Part shown: positions 45,749 to 54,145 of the stretch, piece by piece | Layout of the letters: each line of letters begins with the position of its first letter | Numbering within the stretch: position 1 is the stretch's first letter | NCBI RefSeq assembly: GCF_002195995.1 | Contig: NZ_NHON01000007.1 | Span: 30,218 to 94,217 of the forward strand | Source of the DNA: Inquilinus limosus | GTDB lineage: Bacteria; Pseudomonadota; Alphaproteobacteria; DSM-16000; Inquilinaceae | Direction of reading: 5' to 3' | DNA: 64,000 bases | Notes under the pieces: generated by a model | Told to the model about the DNA's origin: nothing | What the model saw: only the letters and a program-made list of their open reading frames with translations | Databases searched by the model: none | Translations under genes and position numbers: made by a program

Positions 45749-46426
45749 CTAGGCGAGCGCGGCCTTCAGGTCGTGCGACAGGTCGCGGACGTCGCGAAGG
45801 TCCAGCTCCGACTCCACATGCTCGAGGTGATGGTCCATCAGCCGCATGGCGGTCTCGGCATCGCCGGCGGCCAGCGCCTCGACGATCTCGGCATGCTCAT
45901 CCGGCCCGCAGTTGAAGCGCGCAGTGTTGCGATAGACGGCGGTGATCAGGGAGGTGCGCGAGATCAGGTCCCGCATCATCCCGAACAGGAAGTCGGACCC
46001 GGACAGCTCGGCGATCAGCAGATGGAAGCCGCCGGACAGCTTGATGATGTCGGTGGTGACGTCGTTGGCATTGGCCGTCCGCTCCCGGCCGACATGGCCG
46101 CGCAGCGTCTCCAGGCCGTCCGCCGAGATCGTGCCGGCGAGCCGCTGGATGGCGCAGCGCTCGACCGAGCGGCGGACGAAGAAGACGTCCCGCGCCTCGT
46201 CGGCCGAGGGCTGGCACACGAAGGCGCCGCGGTTCGGGATGATGGTCACCAGGCCCTCGCGCTCCAGCGCGGCCAGCGCCTGGCGGATGCGGGCCCGGCT
46301 GACGTCAAAGATCTCAGCCAGCTGGCCTTCCTTCAGCTGGACGCCCGGCCGCAGCCGGCGCTCGGCGATCGAAAGCCACACCTTTTCGACGATCTGCTGC
46401 GTCGAGACGCCTGCCTGCTCGGTCAT
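45749..46426 (-). CDS. GntR-family regulator, FadR/FCD subfamily
   Basis: This is a 225-residue regulator. The winged helix spans ~10-72 (VEKVWLSIAERRLRPGVQLK, FDVSRARIRQALAALEREGL, IPNRGAFV). The FCD effector domain (~80-215) has the metal-binding histidine positions in FHLLIAEL, DEHAEIVEAL and MDHHLEHVE, so it probably senses a carboxylate or amide through a bound metal. It is divergent from the flavin-reductase-like gene, with TTGTNNACAA-type palindromes between them. The same palindrome stands before the dpp-like operon, which it most likely also controls. Confidence 0.93.
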   Translation of the reverse strand: MTEQAGVSTQQIVEKVWLSIAERRLRPGVQLKEGQLAEIFDVSRARIRQALAALEREGLVTIIPNRGAFVCQPSADEARDVFFVRRSVERCAIQRLAGTISADGLETLRGHVGRERTANANDVTTDIIKLSGGFHLLIAELSGSDFLFGMMRDLISRTSLITAVYRNTARFNCGPDEHAEIVEALAAGDAETAMRLMDHHLEHVESELDLRDVRDLSHDLKAALA

Positions 46427-46498
46427 GCCCTGGTCCCCGCCGCCGTGACGGACAATCCCGCCGTCAGGAGCCGGATCCGGACGGCATGACGGCCTAAG

Positions 46499-46508
46499 TT
46501 GTAAACAA
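46499..46508. promoter_or_regulatory. Candidate GntR operator A
   Basis: TTGTAAACAA, followed by T, matches TTGTNNACAA perfectly. It lies 73 bp upstream of the GntR start and 50 bp upstream of the flavin-reductase start. It differs only in the central dinucleotide from the site at 35533-35542. Confidence 0.7.
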
Positions 46509-46520
46509 TAATTGCAAATA

Positions 46521-46530
46521 TTGTAGGCAA
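46521..46530. promoter_or_regulatory. Candidate GntR operator B
   Basis: TTGTAGGCAA, with flanking A and T, has one mismatch to TTGTNNACAA and begins 22 bp after operator A, about two helical turns. Two sites on the same DNA face between divergent genes suggest cooperative repression or autoregulation. Confidence 0.6.
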
Positions 46531-46557
46531 TCCATGGAAGATCAAGCGGAGAGTGCG

Positions 46558-47193
46558 ATGGAGTTCGATTTCACCGCGCTGGAGCCGGACAGCCGCTACC
46601 GCCTGTTGACCAACTTCGTCGGCCCGCGGCCGATCGCGCTGGTGACGACCCGGTCCGCCGGCGGCCGCAGCAACGCCGCGCCGATGAGCTTCTTCAACGT
46701 GTTCTCGCACGAACCGCCGATCGTCGTCCTCGGTATCCAGCCGCGGGCGTCCGGGCAGGAGAAGGACACGGTCGCCAACATTCGTCGCACCGGGGAGTTC
46801 GCGGTCAGCATGGTCGACATGGCGCTGGCGCAGCAGATGCTGGTCTGCGGCCTGGCCTTCGACAGCGATGTCGACGAACTGGAGATGGCGCGGCTGCCGG
46901 CCGCGCCGTGCGCCCGGATCGATGTCGAGCGCATCGCCAGCTCGCCCTGCACCTTCGAATGCCGGGTCGAGCGACTGATCGACTATCCGCGGCGCGTGCT
47001 GGTGCTGGGCGAGGTGGTGCACATGCATGTCCGCCGCGACTGCCTCGACCCCGCCGGCCGCTACGTCAACCCCGAGGCCTACCAGCCGATCGCCCGGCTG
47101 CATGCCGACAACTACATCACCTCCGACCGCCAGTTCGTGCTCAAGGCCCCTGCCATCGCGGATGTCCTCAAGGCATCGGGGCGCGCGGAATAA
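46558..47193 (+). CDS. Flavin reductase-like domain protein
   Basis: This is a 211-residue protein of the flavin-reductase/FMN-binding split-barrel family (DIM6/NTAB). The ATG at 46558 has GCGGAGAG just upstream; another in-frame ATG at 46534 has none and lies next to the operators. The FMN-contact region is RPIALVTTRSAGGRSNAAPMSF, with FFNVFSHEPP and the later GEFAVSMVD. Such proteins either supply reduced flavin to a monooxygenase or act as small-molecule reductases. No monooxygenase is visible in the window. It is followed 12 bp later by the racemase-like gene, in one unit. Confidence 0.88.
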   Translation: MEFDFTALEPDSRYRLLTNFVGPRPIALVTTRSAGGRSNAAPMSFFNVFSHEPPIVVLGIQPRASGQEKDTVANIRRTGEFAVSMVDMALAQQMLVCGLAFDSDVDELEMARLPAAPCARIDVERIASSPCTFECRVERLIDYPRRVLVLGEVVHMHVRRDCLDPAGRYVNPEAYQPIARLHADNYITSDRQFVLKAPAIADVLKASGRAE

Positions 47194-47205
47194 GGAACGG
47201 CCGCT

Positions 47206-47958
47206 TTGCATATCCGCTTGATCAATCCAAACTCGACGGCCTCGATGACGGCCCAGGCCCTGGAGAGCGCCCTGCGGGTGGCGCAGCCGGGGACGCGGGT
47301 GACGGCCGTGAACCCGGCCGGCACGCCGGTCAGCATCGAAGGGGGCGCGGACGAGGCGATGGCCGTGCCCGCGATGCTGTCCGAGATCCGGATCGGCGAA
47401 AGCGAGGGGGTCGACGCCTATGTCATCGCCTGCTTCGACGACCCCGGGCTGCATGCGGCGCGGGAGGTGGCGGCAGGCCCCGTCATCGGCATCTGCCAGG
47501 CGGCGGTGCAGGTGGCCATGACCATCGCCCGTCGCTTCTCGGTGGTCACGACGCTGCCGCGGTCCGTGCCGATCATCGAGGACATCGTGCGGGCCTATGG
47601 TGCCGGGCATCACTGCCGGGCGGTGCGGTCGATCAACCTGCCGGTCCTGGGGCTGGAGGAGGAGCCGGAGCTGGCGGAGCGCCTGCTGGTCGACGAGATC
47701 GGGCGCGCCAGGCGGGAGGACCGGGCCGAGGCCATCATCCTCGGCTGCGCCGGCATGTCACGGCTGTGCGAGCGGCTGACCGCCGCGACGGGCGTGCCGG
47801 TCATCGACGGCGTCACCGCGGCGCTGAAATTCGCCGAGGCGCTGGTCGGCGCCGGCTACGCCACGTCCAAGGTCAACGCCTACGACTATCCGCGGCAGAA
47901 GGGGGCGGCTCCGGTCGCCCGGATGGCCGTCGCGGATCAGCCGGCCTTGCCGAGATAG
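47206..47958 (+). CDS. Aspartate/glutamate/hydantoin racemase-family protein
   Basis: This is a 250-residue enzyme with a TTG start behind AAGGAAC. The fold begins [13 protein letters not shown], the hydantoin-racemase signature. Two catalytic cysteines are at Cys76 ([10 protein letters not shown]) and Cys181 (ILGCAGMS), the same numbering I recall for characterised hydantoin racemases such as that of Sinorhizobium. It would invert a carbon acid by two-base chemistry, possibly a 5-substituted hydantoin or related cyclic ureide, which matches the amidohydrolases encoded nearby. Its last 22 bp overlap the convergent aminotransferase gene. Confidence 0.88.
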   Translation: MHIRLINPNSTASMTAQALESALRVAQPGTRVTAVNPAGTPVSIEGGADEAMAVPAMLSEIRIGESEGVDAYVIACFDDPGLHAAREVAAGPVIGICQAAVQVAMTIARRFSVVTTLPRSVPIIEDIVRAYGAGHHCRAVRSINLPVLGLEEEPELAERLLVDEIGRARREDRAEAIILGCAGMSRLCERLTAATGVPVIDGVTAALKFAEALVGAGYATSKVNAYDYPRQKGAAPVARMAVADQPALPR

Positions 47959-49208
47959 GCCGCCAGCGCTTCGCCGAAGCGCCGCACCTCGGCGGTCGTG
48001 TTGTAATGGACCATGGAGACGCGCAGCGCGCCGGTGGCCATGGGCAGGCCCAGCCGCTGCATCAGCCGCGGCGCGTACATGTGGCCGTCGCGGATGCCGA
48101 TGCCGGCGTCGGACATGGCGTCGGCGATCGCCTGGGGCGAGCGGCCGGGGATGTTGAAGCAGATCGTCGGCACGCGCCCGTCCACCCGGTCCTCGTCGCT
48201 GATGCCGTAGACCGTGGCGCCGCACGCCTTCAGCCCGCGCAGCATCTCGCGCGACAGCCCGGCCTCATAGGCGCGGATCGCGGTCATGGCGGCGACGATG
48301 TCGTCGCGCCGGGACCCGTTCGACGGCCAGGTGAAGCCGCGGCCGAGCGCCTCGAGATAGCGCACCGAGGCGTCCATGCCGGCGACGTTCTCATAGACGA
48401 AGGTGCCGGCCTCGACCTTGTAGGGCGGCTCGTCGGGGATGAAGTCCTCGCGGAAGGTCGGCAGCCGCTTCAGCGCGTCGAAGCGGCCCCACAGGAAGCC
48501 CATATGCGGCGAGAAGTTCTTGTAGCCGGAGCAGACCAGGTAGTCGCAGCCCCATTCCTGCACGTCGATCAGCCCGTGCGGGCCGTAATGGACGCAGTCG
48601 ACGAAGACCTCGGCCCCGACGGCCCGCGCCGCCCGCGACACCGCAGCGATGTCGACGATGGTGCCGATCGAATGAGCGGTGGCGGTGCAGGCCACGAGGC
48701 GCGTGCGCGACGACAGCAGCGGCACTAGGTCCTCGACATGCAGGGTGCCGTCCTCGCGCATCCGCCACCAGGCGAACTTCGCCCCGGCGCTCTCCAGCGC
48801 CAGCCAGGTGGCGATGTTGGCGTCGTGGTCCATGTCGGTGACCACGATCTCGTTCCGCTCGGCCAGCATCTGGCCGATGCCGAGGCTGACCAGCCGGATG
48901 AAGGACGTGGCGTTCATGCCGAAGCAGATCTCGGCCGGCTGGTACGCATTGACCAGCAGCGCGACGCTCTCCCGCGCCTCGGCCACCGCGCGGTCGACGG
49001 CCCGGCTCTTGTCGTAGCGGCCGCCGCGCTGGACGTTGTGGTCGACCAGGTGGCGGGTGACGGCGTCCAGCACGCTCCGCGGGATCTGCGCGCCGCCGGC
49101 ATTGTCGAGGAAGATGAAGTCGCCGGCCTTCTCCTTTTGCAGTGCCGGGAACTGGGCGCGCACTGCGTCGATCGGGAAGGCGCGGGCGGCGGTCGATGCC
49201 TGGGTCAC
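47937..49208 (-). CDS. Class V aminotransferase (cysteine-desulfurase/isopenicillin-epimerase-like)
   Basis: This is a 423-residue PLP enzyme. The GTG at 49208 is chosen because AGGAGA lies six bases upstream. Conserved features are [11 protein letters not shown] (33-43), the cofactor-stacking Asp204/His207 ([12 protein letters not shown]) and Lys230 in [13 protein letters not shown], the Schiff-base lysine. The SufS-type active-site cysteine loop is not evident. This fits the broad group of class V enzymes acting on amino acids (racemase, lyase or transaminase activity). It follows the amino-acid permease gene by 26 bp, so its substrate may be what that transporter imports. Confidence 0.87.
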   Translation of the reverse strand: MTQASTAARAFPIDAVRAQFPALQKEKAGDFIFLDNAGGAQIPRSVLDAVTRHLVDHNVQRGGRYDKSRAVDRAVAEARESVALLVNAYQPAEICFGMNATSFIRLVSLGIGQMLAERNEIVVTDMDHDANIATWLALESAGAKFAWWRMREDGTLHVEDLVPLLSSRTRLVACTATAHSIGTIVDIAAVSRAARAVGAEVFVDCVHYGPHGLIDVQEWGCDYLVCSGYKNFSPHMGFLWGRFDALKRLPTFREDFIPDEPPYKVEAGTFVYENVAGMDASVRYLEALGRGFTWPSNGSRRDDIVAAMTAIRAYEAGLSREMLRGLKACGATVYGISDEDRVDGRVPTICFNIPGRSPQAIADAMSDAGIGIRDGHMYAPRLMQRLGLPMATGALRVSMVHYNTTAEVRRFGEALAAYLGKAG

Positions 49209-49234
49209 GGGATGTCTCCTGGAAAGGCCAAGGG

Positions 49235-49912
49235 TCACGGCCGGCCGGCGCGCAGCCTGGCGCGGGTCTCGAGATGGCCGATCAGCCGCACCAGCGGCCA
49301 GAGGAAGGCGAGGTAGAGGATGGCGGCGCCGATCAGCGGCGTCGGGTTGGCCATCTGCGCCTGGGCGTCGGTGGCCTGCTTCAGCAGGTCCGGCATGGCG
49401 ACGACCGAGGCCAGCGCCGTGTCCTTGAACACCGACACGCAGTTGCTGGTCAGCGGCGGGATGATGACGCGGATCGCCTGCGGCAGGATCACCTTGCGCA
49501 TCGCCAGCCAGAACGGCAGGCCGAGGGCGGAGGACGCCTCGAACTGCCCGCGCGGGATGCTCTCGATGCCGGCGCGGCAGACCTCGGCGGTGAAGGCCGC
49601 CAGCACCATCGACAGGGCGAGGCTGGCGGAGAGGAAGGAAGACAGCCGGATGCCGACGAAGGGCAGGGCGTAGTAGATCATGATCAGCAGGACCAGGATC
49701 GGCAGCGCCCGGAAGATGTCGATATAGAAGATCGCCAGCAGCCGCAGCGGCCGGGGGGCGTAGAGCCGGACCAGGCACACCAGCAGCCCGGCCAGCGTGC
49801 CGCAGACGATGCTGACCAGGCCCAGCAGGATGGTGTTGCCCAGGCCCCGCAGCAGGATCGGCACGGCGCGCAGCAGCACCGGCCCGTTGAAGAAGGTGTC
49901 GATCAGTTCCAT
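49235..49912 (-). CDS. Polar amino acid ABC transporter permease
   Basis: This is a 225-residue inner-membrane protein of the HisM/GlnP family. [21 protein letters not shown] helix follows the short periplasmic N-terminus, the signature region [19 protein letters not shown] is present, and the cytoplasmic EAA loop is [25 protein letters not shown]. Transporters of this family use one permease (as a homodimer) or two; here only one is encoded. No ATPase gene follows: the next gene is the aminotransferase. It must borrow an ATPase from elsewhere. Confidence 0.92.
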   Translation of the reverse strand: MELIDTFFNGPVLLRAVPILLRGLGNTILLGLVSIVCGTLAGLLVCLVRLYAPRPLRLLAIFYIDIFRALPILVLLIMIYYALPFVGIRLSSFLSASLALSMVLAAFTAEVCRAGIESIPRGQFEASSALGLPFWLAMRKVILPQAIRVIIPPLTSNCVSVFKDTALASVVAMPDLLKQATDAQAQMANPTPLIGAAILYLAFLWPLVRLIGHLETRARLRAGRP

Positions 49913-49973
49913 GGTCCGGACCTGGTGGCGCAGCAGAGAGGGGCCGAGCAGGCGCCCGGCCCGGTTTCGGCCG

Positions 49974-50762
49974 CTACTGGGCCTGCGGGATCGGCCCCGG
50001 CGTCACCGTGCTGGTGCCGGGCTCCGGATCCACCCCGAACCACTTCTTGTGGATCGCGGCCAGGGTGCCGTCGGTCTTCATCGCGCCGATCGCGTCGTTC
50101 GCCTTGGCCAGCAGCGGGTGGTTCTTGCGCGTCATCATGGCGAAGCGCTCGCCGGTCGGGATGCGGACCAGGATCTTCAGCGCCGGCATCTGCTTGATCG
50201 CGTATTGGAACCCGGCCAGTTCGCCGGCGCCGCCGTCGATCCGGCCGTTCTGCGCCTCCAGCAGCAGGTCCTGCTGGGCGTTGTAGCTCTTGACCTCGGC
50301 GAAGCCGAGCTTCTCGCCATTCGCCTTGGCGAAGGCCTCGCCGGTCGATCCCGAGATCACGCCGATGGTCTTGCCCTTCAGGTCATCCAGCGAATGGATC
50401 GGCGACTCCGTCTTGCCGACGATGGTGCCGTCGCTGTCGTAATAGGGCTGGGTGAAGGCCTGGTTCTGCAGCCGCTCCTGGGTCACCGAGATCGAGGAGA
50501 TGGCGAAGTCGATGCGGCCGGAGCTGGTGGCGGCGAACAGCGCCTGGAAGCCGAGGTCCTGGAACTCGACATCGACGCCGAGGCGCTTGGCCACCTCCTT
50601 GGCCACGTCGACCTCGAAGCCCTCGAAGGCGCCGCTGTCGGTCTTGTATTCCCAGGGCGGATTGGCGGGGTAGGCGCCGACCGTGATGGTCTCGGCCCAT
50701 GCCGGCGATGCCGCCGCCACGCCGAACGCGACCAGCAGCCCCAGCGTCCCGAACAGCTTCAT
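49974..50762 (-). CDS. Amino acid ABC transporter substrate-binding protein (SBP family 3)
   Basis: This is a 262-residue periplasmic protein. A Sec signal peptide covers residues 1-23 (core LLVAFGVAAAS, cleavage after AWA). Family-3 features include YPANPPWEYK, FEGFEVDVAKEVAKRLGVDV and GRIDFAISSISVTQERLQN, and the ligand-binding arginine is expected near TQERL. It is the first gene of the unit with the permease and aminotransferase; the ATG at 50762 follows AGGAGGCAAC. The ligand is probably a polar amino acid or a close derivative. Confidence 0.93.
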   Translation of the reverse strand: MKLFGTLGLLVAFGVAAASPAWAETITVGAYPANPPWEYKTDSGAFEGFEVDVAKEVAKRLGVDVEFQDLGFQALFAATSSGRIDFAISSISVTQERLQNQAFTQPYYDSDGTIVGKTESPIHSLDDLKGKTIGVISGSTGEAFAKANGEKLGFAEVKSYNAQQDLLLEAQNGRIDGGAGELAGFQYAIKQMPALKILVRIPTGERFAMMTRKNHPLLAKANDAIGAMKTDGTLAAIHKKWFGVDPEPGTSTVTPGPIPQAQ

Positions 50763-51085
50763 CGTGTTGCCTCCTCTGTCGGCCCGCATCGCGGGCATTC
50801 TTGGCTTGTCGTCGCCGAAGAGGCTGGCGCTGCTCCGGCCGATGGCCGTCCGCTGGCTGGGCGGGCAGGCTGAACGCCGCCTCGTTGGTCGCGCTAGGTG
50901 ATCATGGCGGGTGTCCCCGATCAACCCGATTGTTTTAGGCCTCAAGCTTCTCCCATGCAATTCCATGCTTTCAGTTGGCGGTGTACTGGAACACCGGGCC
51001 GAGATAGTTGTGATTGCAGATATTCCGATCTAAGGTTCGGGGAAGCGAACCGGGGCGACCGGGCAGAACCAGACGGGAGGCAACC
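50763..51085. other. Divergent control region between binding-protein and cyclase genes
   Basis: This 323-bp gap serves two units read outward. It holds one inverted repeat (50979-50996, listed separately) and an AT-richer stretch around 51005-51045. No convincing coding sequence was seen, and no TTGTNNACAA site, so this unit does not look like part of the GntR-linked group. Confidence 0.6.
50979..50996. promoter_or_regulatory. Inverted repeat upstream of the cyclase gene
   Basis: CGGTGT-ACTGGA-ACACCG is a perfect 6-6-6 dyad located 90 bp upstream of the cyclase start. It could be an operator for the MarR protein encoded downstream or another regulator. No second copy was noticed, so the link is weak. 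Confidence 0.35.
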
Positions 51086-51877
51086 ATGGCAACCGATCAT
51101 CTCGCCGGCCTGGCGATGTCCTTGCTCGACGGCTCGATCCGCGTGGTCGACCTCACCGCGCCGCTGGGGCCGGAGACGCCGGTGATCCAGCTGCCGCCGC
51201 AGATCGGCCGCAACACGCCGGCGGTGAAGGTCCACGAGATCTCGCACTATGACGAGAACGGCCCGTTCTGGGCCTGGAACTGGCTGGAGCTCGGCGAGCA
51301 TACGGGCACGCATTTCGACGCCCCGGTCCATTGGATCACCGGCCGCGACCATCCCGACAACACCACCGACCGCATCCCGCCGAAGAGCTTCGTCGCGCCG
51401 GTCAACGTGATCGACCGCTCGGCGGAGGCCGCGGCCGACCCCGACTACCTTCTCACCGTCGACAGCATCAAGGCCTGGGAAGCCGAGCATGGCGCGATCG
51501 AGGCCGGGTCCTGGGTGGTGCTGCGCACCGACTGGTACAAGCGCAACGGATCGTCCGAGACCTTCCTGAACGCCGACGAGACCGGCCCGCATTCGCCTGG
51601 CCCGACCGCGGAGGCGATCGAATACCTGCTGTCGAAGGGCATCGTCGGCTGGGGCTCCGAGACGGTCGGCACCGATGCCGGATCGGCCGGCGGCATGACC
51701 CCGCCATTCCCTGCACACACCCTGATGCACAAGGCCAACCGCTACGGTCTGGCCAGCCTGTGCCATCTCGACCAGTTGCCGGCGAAGGGGGCGATCCTGA
51801 TCGCGGCGCCGCTGAAATTCGTCGGCGGCACCGGCTCGCCCGTGCGCGCCCTTGCGCTGGTGCTCCGGGCGGGGTAG
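51086..51877 (+). CDS. Cyclase-family metal-dependent hydrolase (kynurenine-formamidase-like)
   Basis: This 263-residue enzyme carries the cyclase-family metal motif HTGTHFDAPVH (72-82: His72, His76, Asp78, His82). The ATG at 51086 follows GGGAGG. The family includes bacterial kynurenine formamidase (KynB) and isatin hydrolase, both of which open or cleave indole- or tryptophan-derived amides. An indolepyruvate oxidoreductase is encoded 0.7 kb away, so a role in aromatic amino acid or indole breakdown is plausible. The substrate is not proven. The MarR gene follows 39 bp later and is probably co-transcribed. Confidence 0.87.
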   Translation: MATDHLAGLAMSLLDGSIRVVDLTAPLGPETPVIQLPPQIGRNTPAVKVHEISHYDENGPFWAWNWLELGEHTGTHFDAPVHWITGRDHPDNTTDRIPPKSFVAPVNVIDRSAEAAADPDYLLTVDSIKAWEAEHGAIEAGSWVVLRTDWYKRNGSSETFLNADETGPHSPGPTAEAIEYLLSKGIVGWGSETVGTDAGSAGGMTPPFPAHTLMHKANRYGLASLCHLDQLPAKGAILIAAPLKFVGGTGSPVRALALVLRAG

Positions 51878-51916
51878 GGCCGGCGCAGGGCCTGACGACG
51901 GGAAGCAGATGGAGCG

Positions 51917-52420
51917 ATGACCGACAGATTTGCCGGAACGGTGCTGCGACGCCCGGACCAGGGCGAGACGCGCCCGACGCTGGGCGAGATCGGCCTCAAC
52001 CAGTTCGCGCCCTATCTGATGAACCGGGTGATGGCGCGCTGGAACGCCAACATGTCGGACGCGCTGAAGGCGCACGACATGACCACCACCAAGATGCGGG
52101 CGCTCGCTATCCTCGGCATCTCCTCGCCGCTGACGATCAACGAGCTGTCGGTCTATGCGGTCACCGAGCAGTCGACGATGAGCCGCACGCTCGATGCGCT
52201 GGAGGAGCAGGGCTATATCCGCCGGCAGCCGCGGGCCGAGGACATGCGGGTGCGGGACATCGCCATCACCGAGGAGGGCCGGGCGGTGTTCGACGCGGTG
52301 TGGCCGACCATGTACGCGCTGCTGACCCAGATGTTCGAGGGCGTCGACGGCGACGAATACGTCGCCTTCGTCGCCACCCTGCACAAGATCCTGCGCAACA
52401 TCCGCAAGCACGAGATCTGA
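51917..52420 (+). CDS. MarR-family transcriptional regulator
   Basis: This is a 167-residue winged-helix protein. The recognition region reads TINELSVYAVTEQSTMSRTLDALEEQGYIRR (about residues 75-105), followed by the wing (AEDMRVRDIAITEEG) and a dimerisation helix at the C-terminus. MarR proteins respond to phenolic or other aromatic ligands. It lies between the cyclase gene (same strand) and iorB (convergent). The palindrome over the iorA promoter is of a type MarR dimers bind, so iorAB and the cyclase operon are its likely targets. Confidence 0.92.
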   Translation: MTDRFAGTVLRRPDQGETRPTLGEIGLNQFAPYLMNRVMARWNANMSDALKAHDMTTTKMRALAILGISSPLTINELSVYAVTEQSTMSRTLDALEEQGYIRRQPRAEDMRVRDIAITEEGRAVFDAVWPTMYALLTQMFEGVDGDEYVAFVATLHKILRNIRKHEI

Positions 52421-52444
52421 GCCCGACAGCCCGATATTGACCCA

Positions 52445-52530
52445 TCATGGCGAGCCCCGCAGGGGCGTGGCCATCCAGGGCCGCTCGCACCGGCCCCTGG
52501 ATGGCCACGTCGCTTCGCTCCTCGCCATGA
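52445..52530. repeat. Dispersed palindromic repeat, copy 4
   Basis: The ends TCATGGCGAG (52445) and CTCGCCATGA (52521-52530) are perfect inverses, enclosing TGGCCATCCAGG and CCTGGATGGCCA. It belongs to the same family as copies 2 and 3, with TGGCCA in place of the AAGCAA word, and is closest to copy 5. It separates the convergent MarR and iorB genes. Confidence 0.88.
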
Positions 52531-52588
52531 CGAGGAAGGGTGGAGAGCCGATCTCAAAGGCCAACGGCATGAACCGTCCGAGCGGCGG

Positions 52589-54145
52589 TCACAGCGTCGC
52601 GATGGTCTTCAGCGCGCCGTCCAGGGCGGTGCCGTCCTCGTCGGCCAGGGCTGCCTGGCGCAGCCGGCGCAGCCAGGAGGCGCCGTCGTCGCGGCCGACC
52701 AGCAGCGGCAGGCCGGACAACGCCCGCTCGAACTTCGACTCGCCGCGGGCGTGGGTGTCGGAATAACCCTTCACCAGCCGCCGGCATTCCAGCACCTCGA
52801 CCGCGAGGTCGTAGTTGCTCCGCAGTACATCGAGCGCGGTGGCCAGCCAGGCGTCGCGATGGGCGGTCTCGCGCGCATGACGCAGCGTGCCGCGGCGAAC
52901 TCTCCGAAGCCCCGACACGGCCTGCAGGCCAAGGAACCAGAAGACCGTTCCGGTGCGCACCCGCCGGCCCCGGCTGACCAGGCGGTCGAGCCGGACGAAG
53001 AGGGCCGGCCGCGCCTCGATCCAGGCGCCGAGCGCCTTCGGCAGCGTGCCGCAGACCTCTTCCATGCGCGGATGCATGTATTCCGTCGCATAGACGATCT
53101 GGTCCAGCCCGGCACCGACCTCGCGGCGCACCCGCTCGAATCGCCGCGAGCGGACCTTCAGGTCGGCGACGCGGATCGGATCGTCATAGGCCATGGCGAC
53201 CGCCACATGCTTGGCCGCCGCCAGGGTGAAAGCACGGCCCTTGGCATCGCCGCCATGGGCCAGATCCTCGGCATGCAGCCGGGCCAGCAGGGTCAGGTAC
53301 TCGTCGGCATAGGCCGGGTCCTGGTAGTCGGTCAGCCGCTTCACCCCCGCGAACAGCATCGGGTGGGCCTCGGTCGGAAACTCCTGCGCGATGCGCTGCA
53401 CCAAGCGGTCGAGATCGGGATGCCCGGCGGCGGCCGGCAGGGCGTCGAAGCGCTTTCGCGGTGCCCGAGTGATGGTCTCGGTCTCCGGCGCGGCGGCGCG
53501 GTCGCAGGCGGCGCGGAAGGCGGCCAGGCTCGGCTCCACGCCGCGGCCGCCGGCGCGGATGGTCTCCTCGAACGCCTCGTGTAGGAAGGGCAGGGCCCCG
53601 GCTCCGGCCAGGGCGCCGAACATCGCGGCGGAGATCATGCTGCCGCTGCGTCCGGCCACCGCCTCCATGTCGAAGGCGATGGTGCGCCGGGCCGCGAAAT
53701 CCGTGGCATCGACCACGGCCGCGGGGTCGGCCGTGCCGTCGCCCGGCTTTGCCTTCTCGGCCACCGCGAAGGAACGGTGGGTCGAGGCGATCAGCGTCGT
53801 CCGCTCGGGCGTGACCAAGCCGCGCAGCACGGCGCGCCCGGCCTCCATCAGTTCGGCCGCCATGACCACGTCGACATCGCCCGGCGTCGGCATCAAGGCC
53901 AAAACGGGCGTCGCGCCCGGCTTCGCCGCGATCATCTCGATATAGTAGATCGTCGCGCCGGTGCGCTGGGCCACGCCGGGGACAGAGGTCGACTGGGCGG
54001 CCCAGCCCCGGCTTTCGGCCAGCGCCACGATCCAGTCGGCCAGCACCCCGCCGCCCTGGCCGCCCATGGCCAGGATGGCGACGGCCAGCGGCCGGTCCTG
54101 CGACAGCAGCGAACGTTCCGGAGCGATATCGGCCATGGCGCTCAT
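52589..54145 (-). CDS. iorB: Indolepyruvate oxidoreductase, subunit B (IorB-like)
   Basis: This is a 518-residue protein. The N-terminal gamma-type domain starts VAILAMGGQGGGVLADWI (about 18-35), the signature of the catalytic gamma subunit of 2-oxoacid:acceptor oxidoreductases, with STSVPGVAQRTGATIYYIE following. Residues ~230-518 form a long helical extension found in proteobacterial IorB and of unknown role. With IorA it converts aryl pyruvates such as indolepyruvate to aryl-acetyl-CoA with reduction of an acceptor. Its ATG overlaps the iorA stop (ATGA), so the two are made in equal amounts. Confidence 0.9.
   Translation of the reverse strand: MSAMADIAPERSLLSQDRPLAVAILAMGGQGGGVLADWIVALAESRGWAAQSTSVPGVAQRTGATIYYIEMIAAKPGATPVLALMPTPGDVDVVMAAELMEAGRAVLRGLVTPERTTLIASTHRSFAVAEKAKPGDGTADPAAVVDATDFAARRTIAFDMEAVAGRSGSMISAAMFGALAGAGALPFLHEAFEETIRAGGRGVEPSLAAFRAACDRAAAPETETITRAPRKRFDALPAAAGHPDLDRLVQRIAQEFPTEAHPMLFAGVKRLTDYQDPAYADEYLTLLARLHAEDLAHGGDAKGRAFTLAAAKHVAVAMAYDDPIRVADLKVRSRRFERVRREVGAGLDQIVYATEYMHPRMEEVCGTLPKALGAWIEARPALFVRLDRLVSRGRRVRTGTVFWFLGLQAVSGLRRVRRGTLRHARETAHRDAWLATALDVLRSNYDLAVEVLECRRLVKGYSDTHARGESKFERALSGLPLLVGRDDGASWLRRLRQAALADEDGTALDGALKTIATL

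Noticed and set aside
52437..52766. Open frames over the palindromic repeats (also at 30277-30510 and 45464 onward)
   Set aside because: Their sequence is translation of repeat arms in either direction (for example PLDCFAALA-type peptides) and has no independent support.
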